A DNA stretch of 64,000 nucleotides. It comes from Inga oerstediana. Its lineage: Eukaryota; Streptophyta; Magnoliopsida; Fabales; Fabaceae. Below are positions 22,810 to 33,849 of the stretch, piece after piece. A program made the position numbers and the translations under genes. Under the pieces are notes generated by a model. That model made no database searches, was not told the DNA's origin, and saw nothing but the letters and a program-made list of their open reading frames with translations. The stretch covers positions 48,235,318-48,299,317 of the forward strand of contig OY723404.1 of the NCBI GenBank assembly GCA_963210345.1, written 5' to 3'. The stretch's first letter is position 1. Every line of letters begins with the position of its first letter.

Positions 22810-23440
22810 TGCCCGTACATGCACCAAGTGATTGTAAGTCTTAAGATATCATCCCCATTTCTCCTCCAATTTTCTTTTGTCTTCTCCATCTCTCTCATCT
22901 TCAATCTCTTGTTTGTTTTTTCATTTTTCATTACACTGACGAATTATTTGCAAAAAAACTACTCATTGATATAAACTTCTTTAATAAGTGCAATCAACAA
23001 GGATAATTTTTAAAAATAACAAATATGGGGGACATATGACATATCTACTCCTTGATGCTTAAATCCGGCTCTTTATGTTTTAATCTCTCATTCAAAATCT
23101 CATTAATAAAAGGTAAAGTTGAAAATTTTTATTAATTTAAGAAAAATTTAATAAGTTAATTGTTATCCCATGATTCATATGAATTAACTGATGGTCACAT
23201 TGAAAGTACTGTATAATAGGAATTAGAGGGAGTGATGGCTGCGCAAAAGTCTGTTGAAGGATTTATGACGATTTTAAATGTAAGACTCTAATTTACTTTA
23301 TTTCTCAAATTAATTAAAAAAAATTCAATACAAATGATTAAATAACATAGTTTAAGAAAATTAACACACATTTCTTATAAATAACTAATTTAACTTAATA
23401 TTTATAAATTTGGCCCCAAAAAAATTTTATAACCGAGTTA
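22810..23440. other. Intergenic, no recognised feature
   Basis: A/T-rich sequence with a pyrimidine-rich patch at about 22855-22925. No domain, RNA gene or terminal repeat was recognised. It ends at the target duplication of the L1 fragment. Confidence 0.5.
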
Positions 23441-23459
23441 AGTGTAAACTTTGTCCAAA

Positions 23460-24462
23460 CTCCTGGAATGCTATTAAATGAAACTCATCTCTAGTACGTT
23501 CATTGTATTATTTAAACGTTGCCAATTCGAATCTTGAGATCCCACTATCCATTTTAAACTCTCCTGACATGAAAAGGTGATGCTGCTGGACTATATAACG
23601 TCAAGGATTGGGTGTTTCTACTCACCCAATCTTTTAATCAGGTTGGCTTGGGTTCTAATGATTTTTAGAGATTTCTTTGGAAAATTCATCTTCCATTTAG
23701 ACCGCTTCTCTTCGTATTGGACACTTCTCAACAATGCCTTACCTTATGATATTCTGAGGAGCCATCACCTAAACACCTCTTGGCAATATTTATTTGGTTG
23801 TAATGCTGAGGAATCTCTGAAACATTTGTTAATCTCTGGTCCCCATAGTCCTTTTGATTTGGTTGCTTACTCATCGGGATTCAATAGATGAATTTACAGG
23901 ACTTCAAGTAGTGGTTAAAGCAGACTTTGCTCCACCTTCACATGGATATAGCTTTTCAAGATCCATCACCTGCCTGTAACATTCATTGCAAGATCCATCA
24001 CCTGCCTGTAACATTCATTGCTCCAATTCACTCTTTGCCTCATCAATTTCTCTCAATGCAAATGGATGTGATATTCTCCTTTACAAGTACAAGAGGCTGA
24101 GACACCACTATTAACATGGTATCACTTGCTACAATGGTTCCCCATAAAAGTAATTTTTATGGAAGAATCAAGTTAAGGCGTATCTCTCTTTTCTATACGA
24201 GTGTTTAAGAGCCTCACTGTACTGGATATATCAATCTAAGCCAATACAAGGTGATCTAAAGCCATCTCCACCGTGTCCAAAAGGCTTTCATTCATTTTCT
24301 TGCTTCATCTTTAGCTTGACGTGGAATCTTCTCTTTAATTCATGCAATTTCACTTATTCATGTCAATGTTGTTACTCCAAATGCTTTACTTAGCTGTATT
24401 AGCAGTATTTCTTTGTAAACATCTTGTTTTCTAACATCATTTTGTCTTGTTAAAAAAAGTCT
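23460..24462 (+). mobile_element. 5'-truncated L1 LINE with 19-bp target duplication
   Basis: Flanked by AGTGTAAACTTTG(T/A)CCAAA at 23441-23459 and 24463-24481, 18 of 19 bases identical. The right end has a short A run (TTAAAAAAAGTCT). Around 23660-23840 the translation resembles the zinc-binding C-terminal domain (zf-RVT) of plant L1 elements: 'LLNNALPYDILRSHHL', then 'GCNAEESLKHL'. Frames are broken. The remainder is 3' untranslated sequence, including a perfect 32-bp tandem pair at 23957-24020. It lies about 290 bp upstream of the phytocyanin-like start codon. Confidence 0.75.
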
Positions 24463-24748
24463 AGTGTAAACTTTGACCAAATCAAAAGTGCAAACAATCG
24501 AGGCAAGAACCCTAACAGTTTATGACAGCAAATTTGATAAACAAATGTGAACATGTTTGATGCCAGAGTTCATCATGTGACCCATGAACCTTACTAAGAC
24601 TTAAAAAATCCTAAAAATGTCTTCTTAGTTCTTACCTCCTAGTGCCTATGACCAAGTCCCCTCCAATCCGTATATCAGAACTACAATTTCTCTCACTCAA
24701 CCCCACAACTCATCTTATAGAATCATCCTATCCTCATCCACGCCGTCC

Positions 24749-25698
24749 ATGGCGTCACCGGCGACCGCAGCCGTCATCACCGTCTTTGCCCTCTTCACCT
24801 CCGCCACCGCAGCTGCAACCGTTTACACCAACCATACCGTCGGCGCCACCAATGGCTGGTTCTTCAACGCCACCACCAACACTTCCGCAGCTAACTACTC
24901 TGATTGGGCTGCCAAGCAAACCTTCAACCTCGGCGATTATCTCAGTAGGCTAAAATCTCAATTCCTTCATTTTTCAGTGTGAACATTTTTCAGTCTTTGT
25001 CGTTTTATCCGGTAAAATGCTCTGTTTGGTTGTATTGAAAATGGACGTAAATGATACCATAACACGAAATAGTTACCAGATTTACTCGTTCTTAACTGAA
25101 AAATTTTCAAACGAGATGAAATATTTGTGGGTAGATGTACACTAAATTCAGCTTTCGATTTCTCTGAGACCAAACAGAACAGTACCAAATTCAGCTTTCA
25201 TTTTCCTTTTCCATTTCTAACTTTCTCGTTATCTTTTTTTTTTTTCCTTTTCTGATCCTCTCAGTCTTCAACACAAATTCCAATCAGACCGTGATTCAGA
25301 CTTACAACTTGACAACGTACCAGAATTGCTCCGCCGACGAGTCCGACAATGGCACCTTCATGTACAACAGCGGCAATCCTCCTTTTGGCGAGGCCTTGAC
25401 CATAGCTGTACCGTTGACTTTAGAGGGTCCCAACTACTATTTCTCCGACGCCGGCGACGGCGTCCAATGCCAACACGGAATGGCCTTCGAAATCAATGTC
25501 AAGCACGGCCTCGGTTTGCCTCCGAGTCTCAACCAGCCGCCACCGCCGCCGTATATTGAACCTCCGGGTCCCGATACGGCAGATTCGCCGCCGGTTACGG
25601 TGGCGCAGCCTTCAAGCAACGCGTTCACTGCCCGAGCTAACGTGCGCCAGGTGCTTTATTGTCTTTGCGCTTCACTGCTATATTTCCGATTCCATTGA
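24749..25698 (+). CDS. Phytocyanin-like (early nodulin-like) cell-surface protein
   Basis: Two exons: 24749-24944 and 25265-25698, joined at CTCA|GTAGG and CTCAG|TCTTC, 209 residues. The first 22 or so residues are a signal peptide (MASPATAAVITVFALFTSA). The plastocyanin-like domain covers about 25-135, with TVGATNGWFF near the start, NLGDYL at the splice joint, YQNC and GVQCQHGMAFEINV; the two cysteines would form the family's disulfide. The two histidines that bind copper in active phytocyanins are not at their usual places, so it probably does not bind copper, as in early nodulin-like proteins. A proline-rich stretch (QPPPPPYIEPPGP) and a short hydrophobic C terminus suggest GPI anchoring at the plasma membrane. 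Several N-glycosylation sequons occur (NHT, NAT, NYS, NQT, NLT, NCS, NGT). AATAAA follows near 25766. An overlapping frame from 24642 is a shadow. Confidence 0.85.
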
Positions 25699-27040
25699 CC
25701 GAGATGATAGGGGCAAAAGCGGTATTATGGTTTGTTGTTCTGGGTGACTTGGAAAAATAAAAATTAAATAAACATTTTACAATGAAAAAGCACTATTTAT
25801 TTGATGGGTTAGCGAGTTCCTGGCTACTTGAAGTCGGCATGTCTTTGGGCCCATTGATATTTATGAAGGTCCAATATTCAACAAAGTGGGCCTATGATAT
25901 TTTTTATCATAAAGCTCAAAATTAGTTGTATTACTCACAAATCACAATTCATGAAAAATATGACTTTTATATAGCCTCTGACTTTTAATTTATGAAATAT
26001 ATATATGTTCAGGTAAAAAGATATCTATATATATTGATAATTTGATATGGAAATGATTTTTTATATAGCCTCTGATAATTTTAGTTTGTTTAACAATGGA
26101 ATAGACAAGTTCATTCTTGATCAATATAAATTAGAAAAAGTTCAAGGAGTCACATGATTCACAATGCAAATTTGTTGTATTGATGTTGGTAATTTATAAA
26201 CGATGTCTATTATAGCTTGTTGCTAATTGATAAACATAATTTTGTATGAAAGTGAATATTCAAATTTTGAATCATGTTGCTGATAATTTTAATAAATATA
26301 TAAACTATTTTATGATCTAAAAAACAAGGATACAATCCTGTCAAAAAAATGAAACAATAACGCAACAATTTTCAAAATTTTAAGACATGAGTACACATAT
26401 TTTTATATTTTAATATCTTAGGATGTGAGTATGAGTACACATTTTTTTTTTGCCAGCAGTACACCCCCCCCTAAAATATATATATATATATATATATTTT
26501 AAATACACGATATGCATTTATTTCATTTATCGATCAAGTCCCTCTCTCCCATCAAACGCATACTTCCATATGGCTTTGAGATTTGACTTATATTTGATGG
26601 AAGAATCGAATATTCTTTTCTTTTGGCAACAAAACGTGATTTAAAATTTTCAACCAATTATTTTTTCTGTTTTTTACTTTTTGAAAAACTAAAAGTTAAG
26701 AGATGGGATAATAAAAATGTAACTGCATTTTTGAAGCCTACATCTTGTCGTCTTTTTTTCTTTTATCTCTCTTTGCATGCACTGTATAAGTTTATTGATG
26801 TCAATTCATGATGAAAAGATGTGGTTTGCATGACACCTTACTATAAGGTCACTAATCTAAATTGTTTAGCCATTTAAGAAATAAGAATCACATGCTACTG
26901 TTAGAATTGCAAAAAGACAAACTTTTAAAAAACATAATTAATTCAAATTAGTTTCAAAATTGGCGATTGAAAGCCCTATTTATGGCTCTTGAAAAGTTTT
27001 AAAAAAGAAAAATAAGATCCGGCTAACCTTGCCTCATTTA
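25699..27040. other. Intergenic downstream of the phytocyanin-like gene
   Basis: A/T-rich, with a C run and (TA)n microsatellite near 26463-26500. No second gene or complete transposon was recognised. Short frames here have biased composition and no domains. Confidence 0.5.
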
Positions 27041-27187
27041 GTGTTCGTTTGGAAGAGCTTATTTTTGTCCAAAACGTGCTTATAATTCATGATTCACGGT
27101 ATACGAGGTAAGTATGTGAGAGGAGTTTTTTCTCGGCTTGCGTAATAAGTGCGTTTTGACTGTTCAAAATGCTATCACAAACACCCC
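27041..27187. mobile_element. MITE, second copy of the 22671 family
   Basis: Shares the core ACGGTATACGAGGTAAGT and ATGTGAGAGGAG with 22671-22809. The ends are GTGTTCGTTTGGAAG on the left and CACAAACACCCC on the right, roughly inverted. Non-coding. Target duplication not resolved. Confidence 0.6.
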
Positions 27188-27216
27188 CTTAGTTCCAAAC
27201 CCAAGCTTCTCAAAAC

Positions 27217-27985
27217 TATGGCCTATTTGGAATCACGTTTCCCCGCCTAAACCGCGCATCTGGAGCAAAAAAAAAAACCACTTTTGGCTTGTGAATGATG
27301 TTTGGGAAGGTGTCGGTGACATCTTGCTTTTTCCATAAAAGCCACGTTAACTCTAAAACTTAAATTTGTGGCTTTTATGGTACATATATCATAGTGAAGT
27401 TAAAAATGGTTATGGGTCCCACATTATGTTATCCTATCACCCCATCATGTCTCCATCATCTTTCGTCTTATTTATTTAGAGTCATGAATTCGATTGGTGT
27501 TAAAAAGCAAGAGACATATATTTACTTAAAGAAAAAGCATGAGACATATAATATTTTTTACATGAAACATATAATATTAAATTTTAGGCTAGTAAAAAAA
27601 TATATTTCCTAGCAAAAGATGTTGGTAAAAATTTATTTCTAATTTTAGTAATATAATATTATTTAGTTAAAAATAAATTAACTATTTGTGTTTTATGTAA
27701 TTTAAATTTCAATTTTTCTGTTAAATTATCACAATATATACATAATTTATATATGTATGTATTATTTAATAAGATTCATGCAACTTTTAGTAATTTTCCA
27801 TTTAAACTTGCTTTTTAAATAATCATCCTAAGAAGTTTCAATTTGAAAAAAAGCTACTTCTACGACCGTTAATCCAAATATAAATCACATTTACAATATG
27901 ATTTTTATTATATCTCAAGTTTACAAAAATCATATTAGAAAAAAGTCATTTTTGTCACCGCTAATCCAAACATCCGCCTAGTTAG
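27217..27985. mobile_element. Possible MITE-like insertion
   Basis: Loosely inverted ends: GGCCTATTTGGAATCACG on the left and CGCTAATCCAAACATCCGCC on the right. An internal CCGTTAATCCAAAT at about 27866 repeats the right-end motif. No duplication is clear and the inside is only A/T-rich DNA. Superfamily unknown. Confidence 0.35.
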
Positions 27986-28036
27986 TGTCACCTCAGTTGA
28001 ATTTTTCAGAAATTAACACTACTTTTAAAATTCATA

Positions 28037-28285
28037 CTCCCTCCGATCCTTAATATAAGACCTAGTTAACTTTTTTTTTTTGAAGATATTAAGGAGTCTA
28101 AATAAATCAATTTAAAGTATTTATATTTATCATGTTTATACTAAATTAATTTTCTTGACTTATAAACTAATATATAATATAAAAATACACAACATATGAT
28201 ATGATTAAATAACTTATTTAGCTTTCTTAATCTTTCCAAAAAAAAAAAAAAACCAACCATGTCTTATATTAAAGACCGGATGTAG
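28037..28285. mobile_element. Stowaway-like (Tc1/mariner) MITE 1
   Basis: A 249-bp element with CTCCCTCCGATCC at the left and an inverted relative, GGACCGG-type ending ATGTAG, at the right. TA dinucleotides flank it at 28035-28036 and 28286-28287. The arms TTAATATAAGAC and GTCTTATATTAA are complementary. Start motif, TA target and size are those of Stowaway elements. Confidence 0.85.
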
Positions 28286-28369
28286 TATCATTGAGTCTAA
28301 CATCCAAAAATTATAAACTAAGACTAGATTTAAAGCTCAGGATGTATTAACCTGTAAAATTTCAGACCT

Positions 28370-30345
28370 TAACTCATAGATTTGCCTTGCTTTCAGCCAT
28401 TCACAAAATGGAAGCACAAACATAATAATACAGCTCATCATCCATCTCTATATAAGCATCCATGCTATTCTAACCAGAGCACTTGCCTTCAGCTGCATCA
28501 GCTTCTCCTTACCTCCTTATGGGTGATATTTACATACCAAAATTCTCAAATTACATGCTTAACTTCATGGACAACATAACTAATAATATGACTGAAAACT
28601 AAACAATTTAACAGCAACATTGCATAAATTATTTTAGTAAGAAAACTAGATTAACTGGAGACTTTGTGCAGTCTTAACCTTAGCTATTCTTCCACAAGCT
28701 TGCCCTGTCCCTTTAAAGAACTTATCCCATGGGTTGTATATGGAAGAAAGAAAGAGGTCGAATCTCAGTAATAAAAATGACAGTTCAATATATAAATACA
28801 CTGTTAGAACTGAGCATGCAAAATAAACCACAAAGAACAATACCTCACAACTGAATGCACCAACTAATCTGAATAATGCACATGGCCATGGCAAAAACTT
28901 GGGCAAGGAATTTAAATGTTCTTATGCTAAACTACAGAAAAATGACATATATAAACATGCAATCAATGCAAAACATAAGAAATAGGGATCATGCTACCTC
29001 TAGCTTTCTCTTCTCCAATAGCACCTTTTTCTTGGTTTCTTTCTGTGTCACTTTGGTGGACTTGGGCATATCTCAAAACATATACTTTTATACCTATTTA
29101 TATAAGATTAATACACACAATTTGATGCACTTTAATTGCATAATTTGTATTTCCCAAAGCCCCAAAACCCTCACTTTTTATTTAACTCTTAACTTGTTCC
29201 TTTCCTTAAATTTCAATTCTTTCTTATGGTAATGGGGCTGTTCAAAACAGGGTAAAAAGGAAGCATGGATGAAATTCAATCCTTTTTATTGCCAACCATC
29301 ACATAGACACTTTATATGAAAAGTCTATTAACTTAAAACCATTGCTTCACATTAAAAAGTGTCAAACAATAAGCTCTGTATCAGTTTTAGCTTCTAAAAT
29401 TTCGACTCAGCACGCCAACATCCCTAAACAGCAACCCATTTGAAGCTGAAAACTTTCCAGATTAAAGAGCAGTGCTTAAAATACTCCCTGGTCCTAATTA
29501 TAAGACAAAGTTGACTTTTTTTGAAAAAGTTAAGGAAGCCAATTAAATTACTTTAGAGTGTTTATATTTTTAGTATCCTTAGATTATATATTAGTTTATT
29601 AGTCAAATTAAATAGTTTGGAGAAAAAAATAAAAATATAAATACTCTAGAGTAATTTAATTGGCTTCCTTAATTTCTCTAAAAAAGTCAACTTTATCTTA
29701 TAATTAGGACCGGAGAGGGAGTAGCATTTAATACCTCTCACAAGATTTAAGCACTTAAGATAATTATTAAGTATGGCAAACATTAAACAGCATTTTGAAA
29801 TCAATTTTTCCAGCTACAATTTCAAACTCATAAGCCTTAGGCTAACAGTGATTCAGCTCTTAGAAATATAAATCAGCAAGTACAAATCAGTTTTCAGCTT
29901 CACACTCTTCGGTATCAACAAGCAATCATGCTATATTCATCTACACAATCCATAATCATACACTCTTAAGCACTCATACTTCATTTAACCTGTTATATTT
30001 AGGAACTCGACGCCAATCTCCCTGCCAACTACTCCTCTTTCAGCAACCAAAGGATAACAGCGATTTTCCACATCCAACAACATTTACAAACATATAACAC
30101 CAAGTATGATCTATTTAAGCTTCAATAAAATCCTATTGCTCAATTTATACCTAAATCGCAAATCCTGCCTCAATTTAATACCAAATTTCAGAAGCACATC
30201 CACCCCAACCGAAGAAATAGAAGATAGGGAGAACCTTATGTGGCTTACCTTGGCCTGCGACTACCCAAGATTCCGGCGGTCTTCTCCTCCTTCTTCTTCG
30301 GTGTCCTCTGGTCCTCATCGCTCTCCCTCACTCTGATTTCTCTCC
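28370..30345 (-). other. Possible small - strand gene, unresolved
   Basis: Three pieces hint at a transcribed - strand gene. An arginine-rich stretch near 30245-30318 (MRTRGH...) is followed by a good donor (CAAG|GTAAGCC). A lysine-rich stretch at about 28998-29065 (MPKSTKVTQKETKKK) follows an AG acceptor and ends before GTAGC. A third piece near 28650-28715 follows CAG. Joined, they give only a very short product, and I recognise no family. A Stowaway element sits in the putative first intron. It may be a real small gene, a gene relic or chance. Confidence 0.22.
29484..29721. mobile_element. Stowaway-like MITE 2, near-perfect palindrome
   Basis: A 238-bp element flanked by TA (29482-29483 and 29722-29723). 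It starts CTCCCTGGTCCTAATTATAA and ends in the inverted form with GGACCGGAGAGGGAG. The arms stay complementary for roughly 90 bases each (GACAAAGTTGACTTTTTT, TTAAGGAAGCCAATTAAATT and onward), so the single strand would fold into one long hairpin. Confidence 0.9.
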
Positions 30346-30361
30346 CTTTGTGAATGAGCAG

Positions 30362-30539
30362 TGTTAGGAAATATATTAATCTAATTAATATATAATCAAT
30401 TAATATTGCTATCAATCAGGGATTACGATTAGGAATTATTATCGTTATGAACCATTAATACTGAAGCTCCTCGTATATATACACATCTTTTGTTCATGAA
30501 TATACAAGTTATTCAGAGTATATTTTCTCTCAAACTTCA
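30362..30539 (+). mobile_element. 5' LTR of a + strand Ty1/copia element
   Basis: A short LTR of about 178 bp, from TGTTAGGAAATATATTAATC to TCTCTCAAACTTCA, with TATATATAC near 30475 as a possible TATA box. It is followed directly by a methionine-tRNA primer site (TGGTTTCAGAGC at 30542-30553). The 5 bases before it are AGCAG; the matching copy after a 3' LTR is not in the window, so the 3' part of the element is lost or lies elsewhere. The element's gag begins near 31110. Confidence 0.75.
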
Positions 30540-30541
30540 CA

Positions 30542-30553
30542 TGGTTTCAGAGC
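30542..30553 (+). other. Primer-binding site of the + strand copia element
   Basis: TGGTTTCAGAGC differs at one base from TGGTATCAGAGC, complementary to the 3' end of plant initiator methionine tRNA. It begins three bases after the LTR end. Confidence 0.75.
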
Positions 30554-30618
30554 ACTAAGGCTTGTGATTGTTTTTTTCCCTGTTTTCTCAATTGTTTTCT
30601 GCCATCAGTGTTGTTTAA

Positions 30619-30658
<40 letters not shown>

Positions 30659-31109
30659 CGTAAGTCTCAAACGCCGGCCTCTTTTGGTGACACGCGCTGT
30701 CTAGCCAGATTCCCAATTCCCTGATCGGGCAAACCTTGGTGTTTGGAGATCATTTTGTCGACGCGTGGTGTTCACAAGCTCCTATTCCAGTCCACTCTTG
30801 TTGGCACGCGTTGGCTTGTTTCTGGTGGCAAACACGTCGGTTGGTCTCGTCTCTCCATTTACGGCCCGTTTGTGAAAGTTTCATGCTTTGGAACTCGCAT
30901 TCGGTGATTGCGTTCTGTCAGTTTGTGCACTTTTTGCTGCAAGGACGGTATTTCTGGTGGTTTTTTGTTTTCTCTTGGGGCTGAGAGCCTGAGGGTAATT
31001 TTTTGCTTCTAATTTGCTCTGTTCTTGGTACTTTTGTCTATTGTAGTGTCTGTTTGCTTTGCTCTTCTCTTCGGAAGATTCTAAGACTAGTGTTACTACT
31101 AATGTTGCT
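30554..31109 (+). other. copia leader with (GA)n microsatellite
   Basis: Untranslated-type leader between the primer site and gag. A (GA)n run of about 17 repeats occupies roughly 30622-30656, followed by a GC-richer stretch. The open frame at 30736-30984 has no domain. Confidence 0.5.
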
Positions 31110-31642
31110 CCTATTTCTAATAAAATCATTGATTATAAGTTGAATTAGACAAACTATCTAGATTAGAGCAAAACAATTTGTGTGTACTTGCTTAGTATTG
31201 AAAGGGAGGGCCATCTGACTGAAACCCTTCCTAAAGATGATCCTAAGAAAGTTTGGGCTAGGGCCGATGCTTGGTTATTCTTGCAAATTAAGAATTTTTT
31301 TTTTTAAAACGACATTCTTCCCTCTATCAATCATTGCATTACAATTAAGGAGATTATGAACTATCTAGAGTTCATGTATTCTGGTAAAAGGAATATCACT
31401 CGTATTCACAAGGTTTGTAAAGGCTTATCGTGTTGAAATGGAGGATAATCTTCTAAAAAGTTTCTTTATGGATTTTAAGCATATGTATAAGGAGATGAAG
31501 ATGTTAATGCCACCTATCAATACCACTGATCTTTAAGCACAAATGGATAAGTTGGAGAAACAGGCAATTATAGGCTTTCTTGTTGCTCTTTCTCCAACCT
31601 TTGAGACGGTTCGTATCATATTTTGTCTGGCTTTGAGCTTAC
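31110..31642 (+). pseudogene. copia gag, first part
   Basis: Translation with several stops matches plant copia Gag (UBN2-like): 'TNYLD', 'HLTETLPKDDPKKVWARADAWLFLQIKN', then 'ILPSINHCITIKEIMNYLEFMYSGKRNITRI', 'MDFKHMYKEMKMLMPP' and 'MDKLEKQAIIGFLVALSPTFETVR'. It stops at the CTTAC target of LARD-B and resumes at 46705. Known role of the family: forms the particle that packages element RNA in the cytoplasm. Frame breaks (for example around 31145-31165 and 31535) mean that it cannot give a full Gag. Confidence 0.75.
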
Positions 31643-32163
31643 TGTAACATCCTTCTTTTTAAACTTAGAGAATCAAGACTACCTTTAGAATTAATTCACA
31701 TTTAAATGAAGTATTTATTCTAAAAATAATAATAAATAATTGAGAACAAGTATTATATAAAACTCTTCTCTATAATTCTGGCTAAAAAAAAAATCTTTAT
31801 AAAAAATGTTAATATGTATAAGTAAACATATATTAAGTAGTCAGCTAATTTTATTTTAACAAAAAAATAATTAAAAAAATGTAAGGTTTTAATATGGATT
31901 GAGTCAAACTATTTATATTTGACTTAGTTTTAATATGTGTATAGCCTTTAAATAAGTGTATTTAAATTTTAGTTTGGAGTTAAAATATAGAAATAATATG
32001 CAGATCTTTTAATAGCCCAATTGTTAAAGGCCCAAATGTTGAGAAAACCCCAACCCTCTTTTATAAGTTCTCTTCTCTCCACACTCATCGTTCTCTTCCA
32101 GCCGCTCTACTCTCAGCCATAGCTTGACAGGTGCATTTCTTTTCTCTTCATTTCTCTTTTTTG

Positions 32164-32391
32164 CAGGTTATGGAAATCGGACGGGACCAGCCGATCCGGC
32201 CCGGAAACTGGCGAACTGGACAGTAGACCGGTCTGATTCCCAAGTAAATTTTTTTTTATATTTCCTTTAGAATTTCATACCAATAAGCCTAAAATCTTCA
32301 ATTTCTCACTGGTTTTGCCTCGATCTGACCCACTAACCCTTAACCCAGTACCCCGACCGGTTCAGTACCCGGTCCGGATCTTAATACCTTA
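32164..32391 (+). mobile_element. GGACCGG-rich hAT-type MITE, copy 2
   Basis: 228 bp with an 8-bp CTTTTTTG duplication (32156-32163 and 32392-32399). Starts CAGGTTATGGAAATCGG and ends CTTAATACCTTA. The sister LTR has the uninterrupted site at about 40389-40396, so the insertion happened after LARD-B itself inserted. Internal order of motifs matches copies 1 and 3. Confidence 0.9.
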
Positions 32392-32783
32392 CTTTTTTGT
32401 GATTTCTACGTCCACTCCCGTCAAAGAATGCCTTATCAATCATTCTACTTCTCTTTATTCTTTCCTCTTTAGTGTTCTATTTTATTTTTTTTCTTGTCAA
32501 ATCTTCTCCATTATTTTGTTGTCCATGTGTGTAATTCATTTTCAATGCTCAAACCAACACTCCTTTTATTTTTCCACTAATGGTGCTTATGTGTGTTAAT
32601 ATATACACAATTTAATTTATTCTTCTTGTTTTTTTTGTTACTGTTGGTGTTGGAAAATGTGTGCGTATATTCTTATTATTTCCTCGCTTGCCCCACCTTC
32701 CATCGCAGTAATAACAGTGTGACACAGTGCGTATATTATATGAATATTTCATTTCCCAAGCTACTTCCTTTCTAACACTGTAA

Positions 32784-33849
32784 TGGCCCATTTGGTATGA
32801 TGGAAGAGTTTTTAATGGAATTGAGAGTGGAAATAGAAATAGAAGTGAAAGTAGAGGTGGAAGTGTGTTTTAAAGTATGTTTGGTATGTTGATGGAAGTG
32901 AGATATAAATTTTAATTAAAATATGTATTAATAATAGAAAAATACCAAAATACCCTCAATCCACAAAAAAATATCCCCAGCCGAAAACCAGCAAACCAAC
33001 AGCCATCGATCACAAAAATGCATCCACAGCCACAACCAACATTCGCAGGAATTGTCCATCATTGTTGCCTGAAAAATCAAATCCAAACTCAACCATAGAT
33101 CAAATCACAGTTCCACTTCCTTTTCAAATCAAGAACCAGATTAGCAATGGAAATCACACCAACTTTTTTTTCTAAATAGAAATCAAAATCAACAGATGCT
33201 AGAAGAAAATTGAAACCTTGGATGAACAAAGTCGACATGGTGGAGGGTCGTCAAAGTCGCATTTGCTGTCTAAGAAAGATGTCGACAAAGTTGCGTTTGT
33301 TGCCGTGGGAGGCAACGGCAAAGTCACGTTTGCTGCCAAAGAAAGACGACGATGGAAATGTGTTCACTGGTGGAGGGTCGTCACTGGTTGAAGGTTGTAG
33401 ATTAAAGTAGGAGCAAAGGTTAAAGATGACGGAGGAATGTCGCTGGTAGAGGTCGGTCACTACTGTAGTTGGGGGAGGTCTGTGTCCGTTGTTGTTGGTG
33501 GAGGTTTGTCACTGTTGTCGCTGGTGGAGGACTTTCGCCGCAGATGGAGGATCTAGTTGCTGGTTGGGTGCTGGTGATTGTGACAGTGATGGGTGCCAAA
33601 ATGGTGACCACGAAACCAATGATGGGAGGAGTGGGTTAATGGGTAAAATGGTCAAGGAACCATTTTTTCAAGGAGGAAGTGGGGCTGGAAGTGACTTGCA
33701 TGGGTATTGGGTAGGAAGTCACTTCCACCGTTTTTGGTGGAACTGGGTTCTCTAGGGAAGTGAGATCAGTTGTACCAAACAACCTTATTTTTCAATTCCA
33801 CTTTCACTTCCACTTCTCTCATCCCAATTCCATCCTACCAAACATGGTA
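32784..33849 (+). mobile_element. PIF/Harbinger-like element in the 5' LTR
   Basis: 1066 bp between TAA duplications (32781-32783 and 33850-33852). Ends are TGGCCCATTTGGTATGATGG and, inverted, TACCATGTTTGGTAGGATGG. Subterminal parts are rich in GGAAGTG-type repeats. Inner sequence shows no transposase motif; the frames at 33210-33755 are low-complexity products of GGTGGAGG repeats. Non-autonomous. Confidence 0.75.

Noticed and set aside
24642..24953. Proline/serine-rich 103-residue frame
   Set aside because: Shadow of phytocyanin exon 1; the other frame has signal peptide, domain and a correct splice joint.
33210..33755. Glycine/tryptophan-rich frames as a gene
   Set aside because: Product of GGTGGAGG-type low-complexity DNA inside the other Harbinger-like insertion; both strands show equally long frames.
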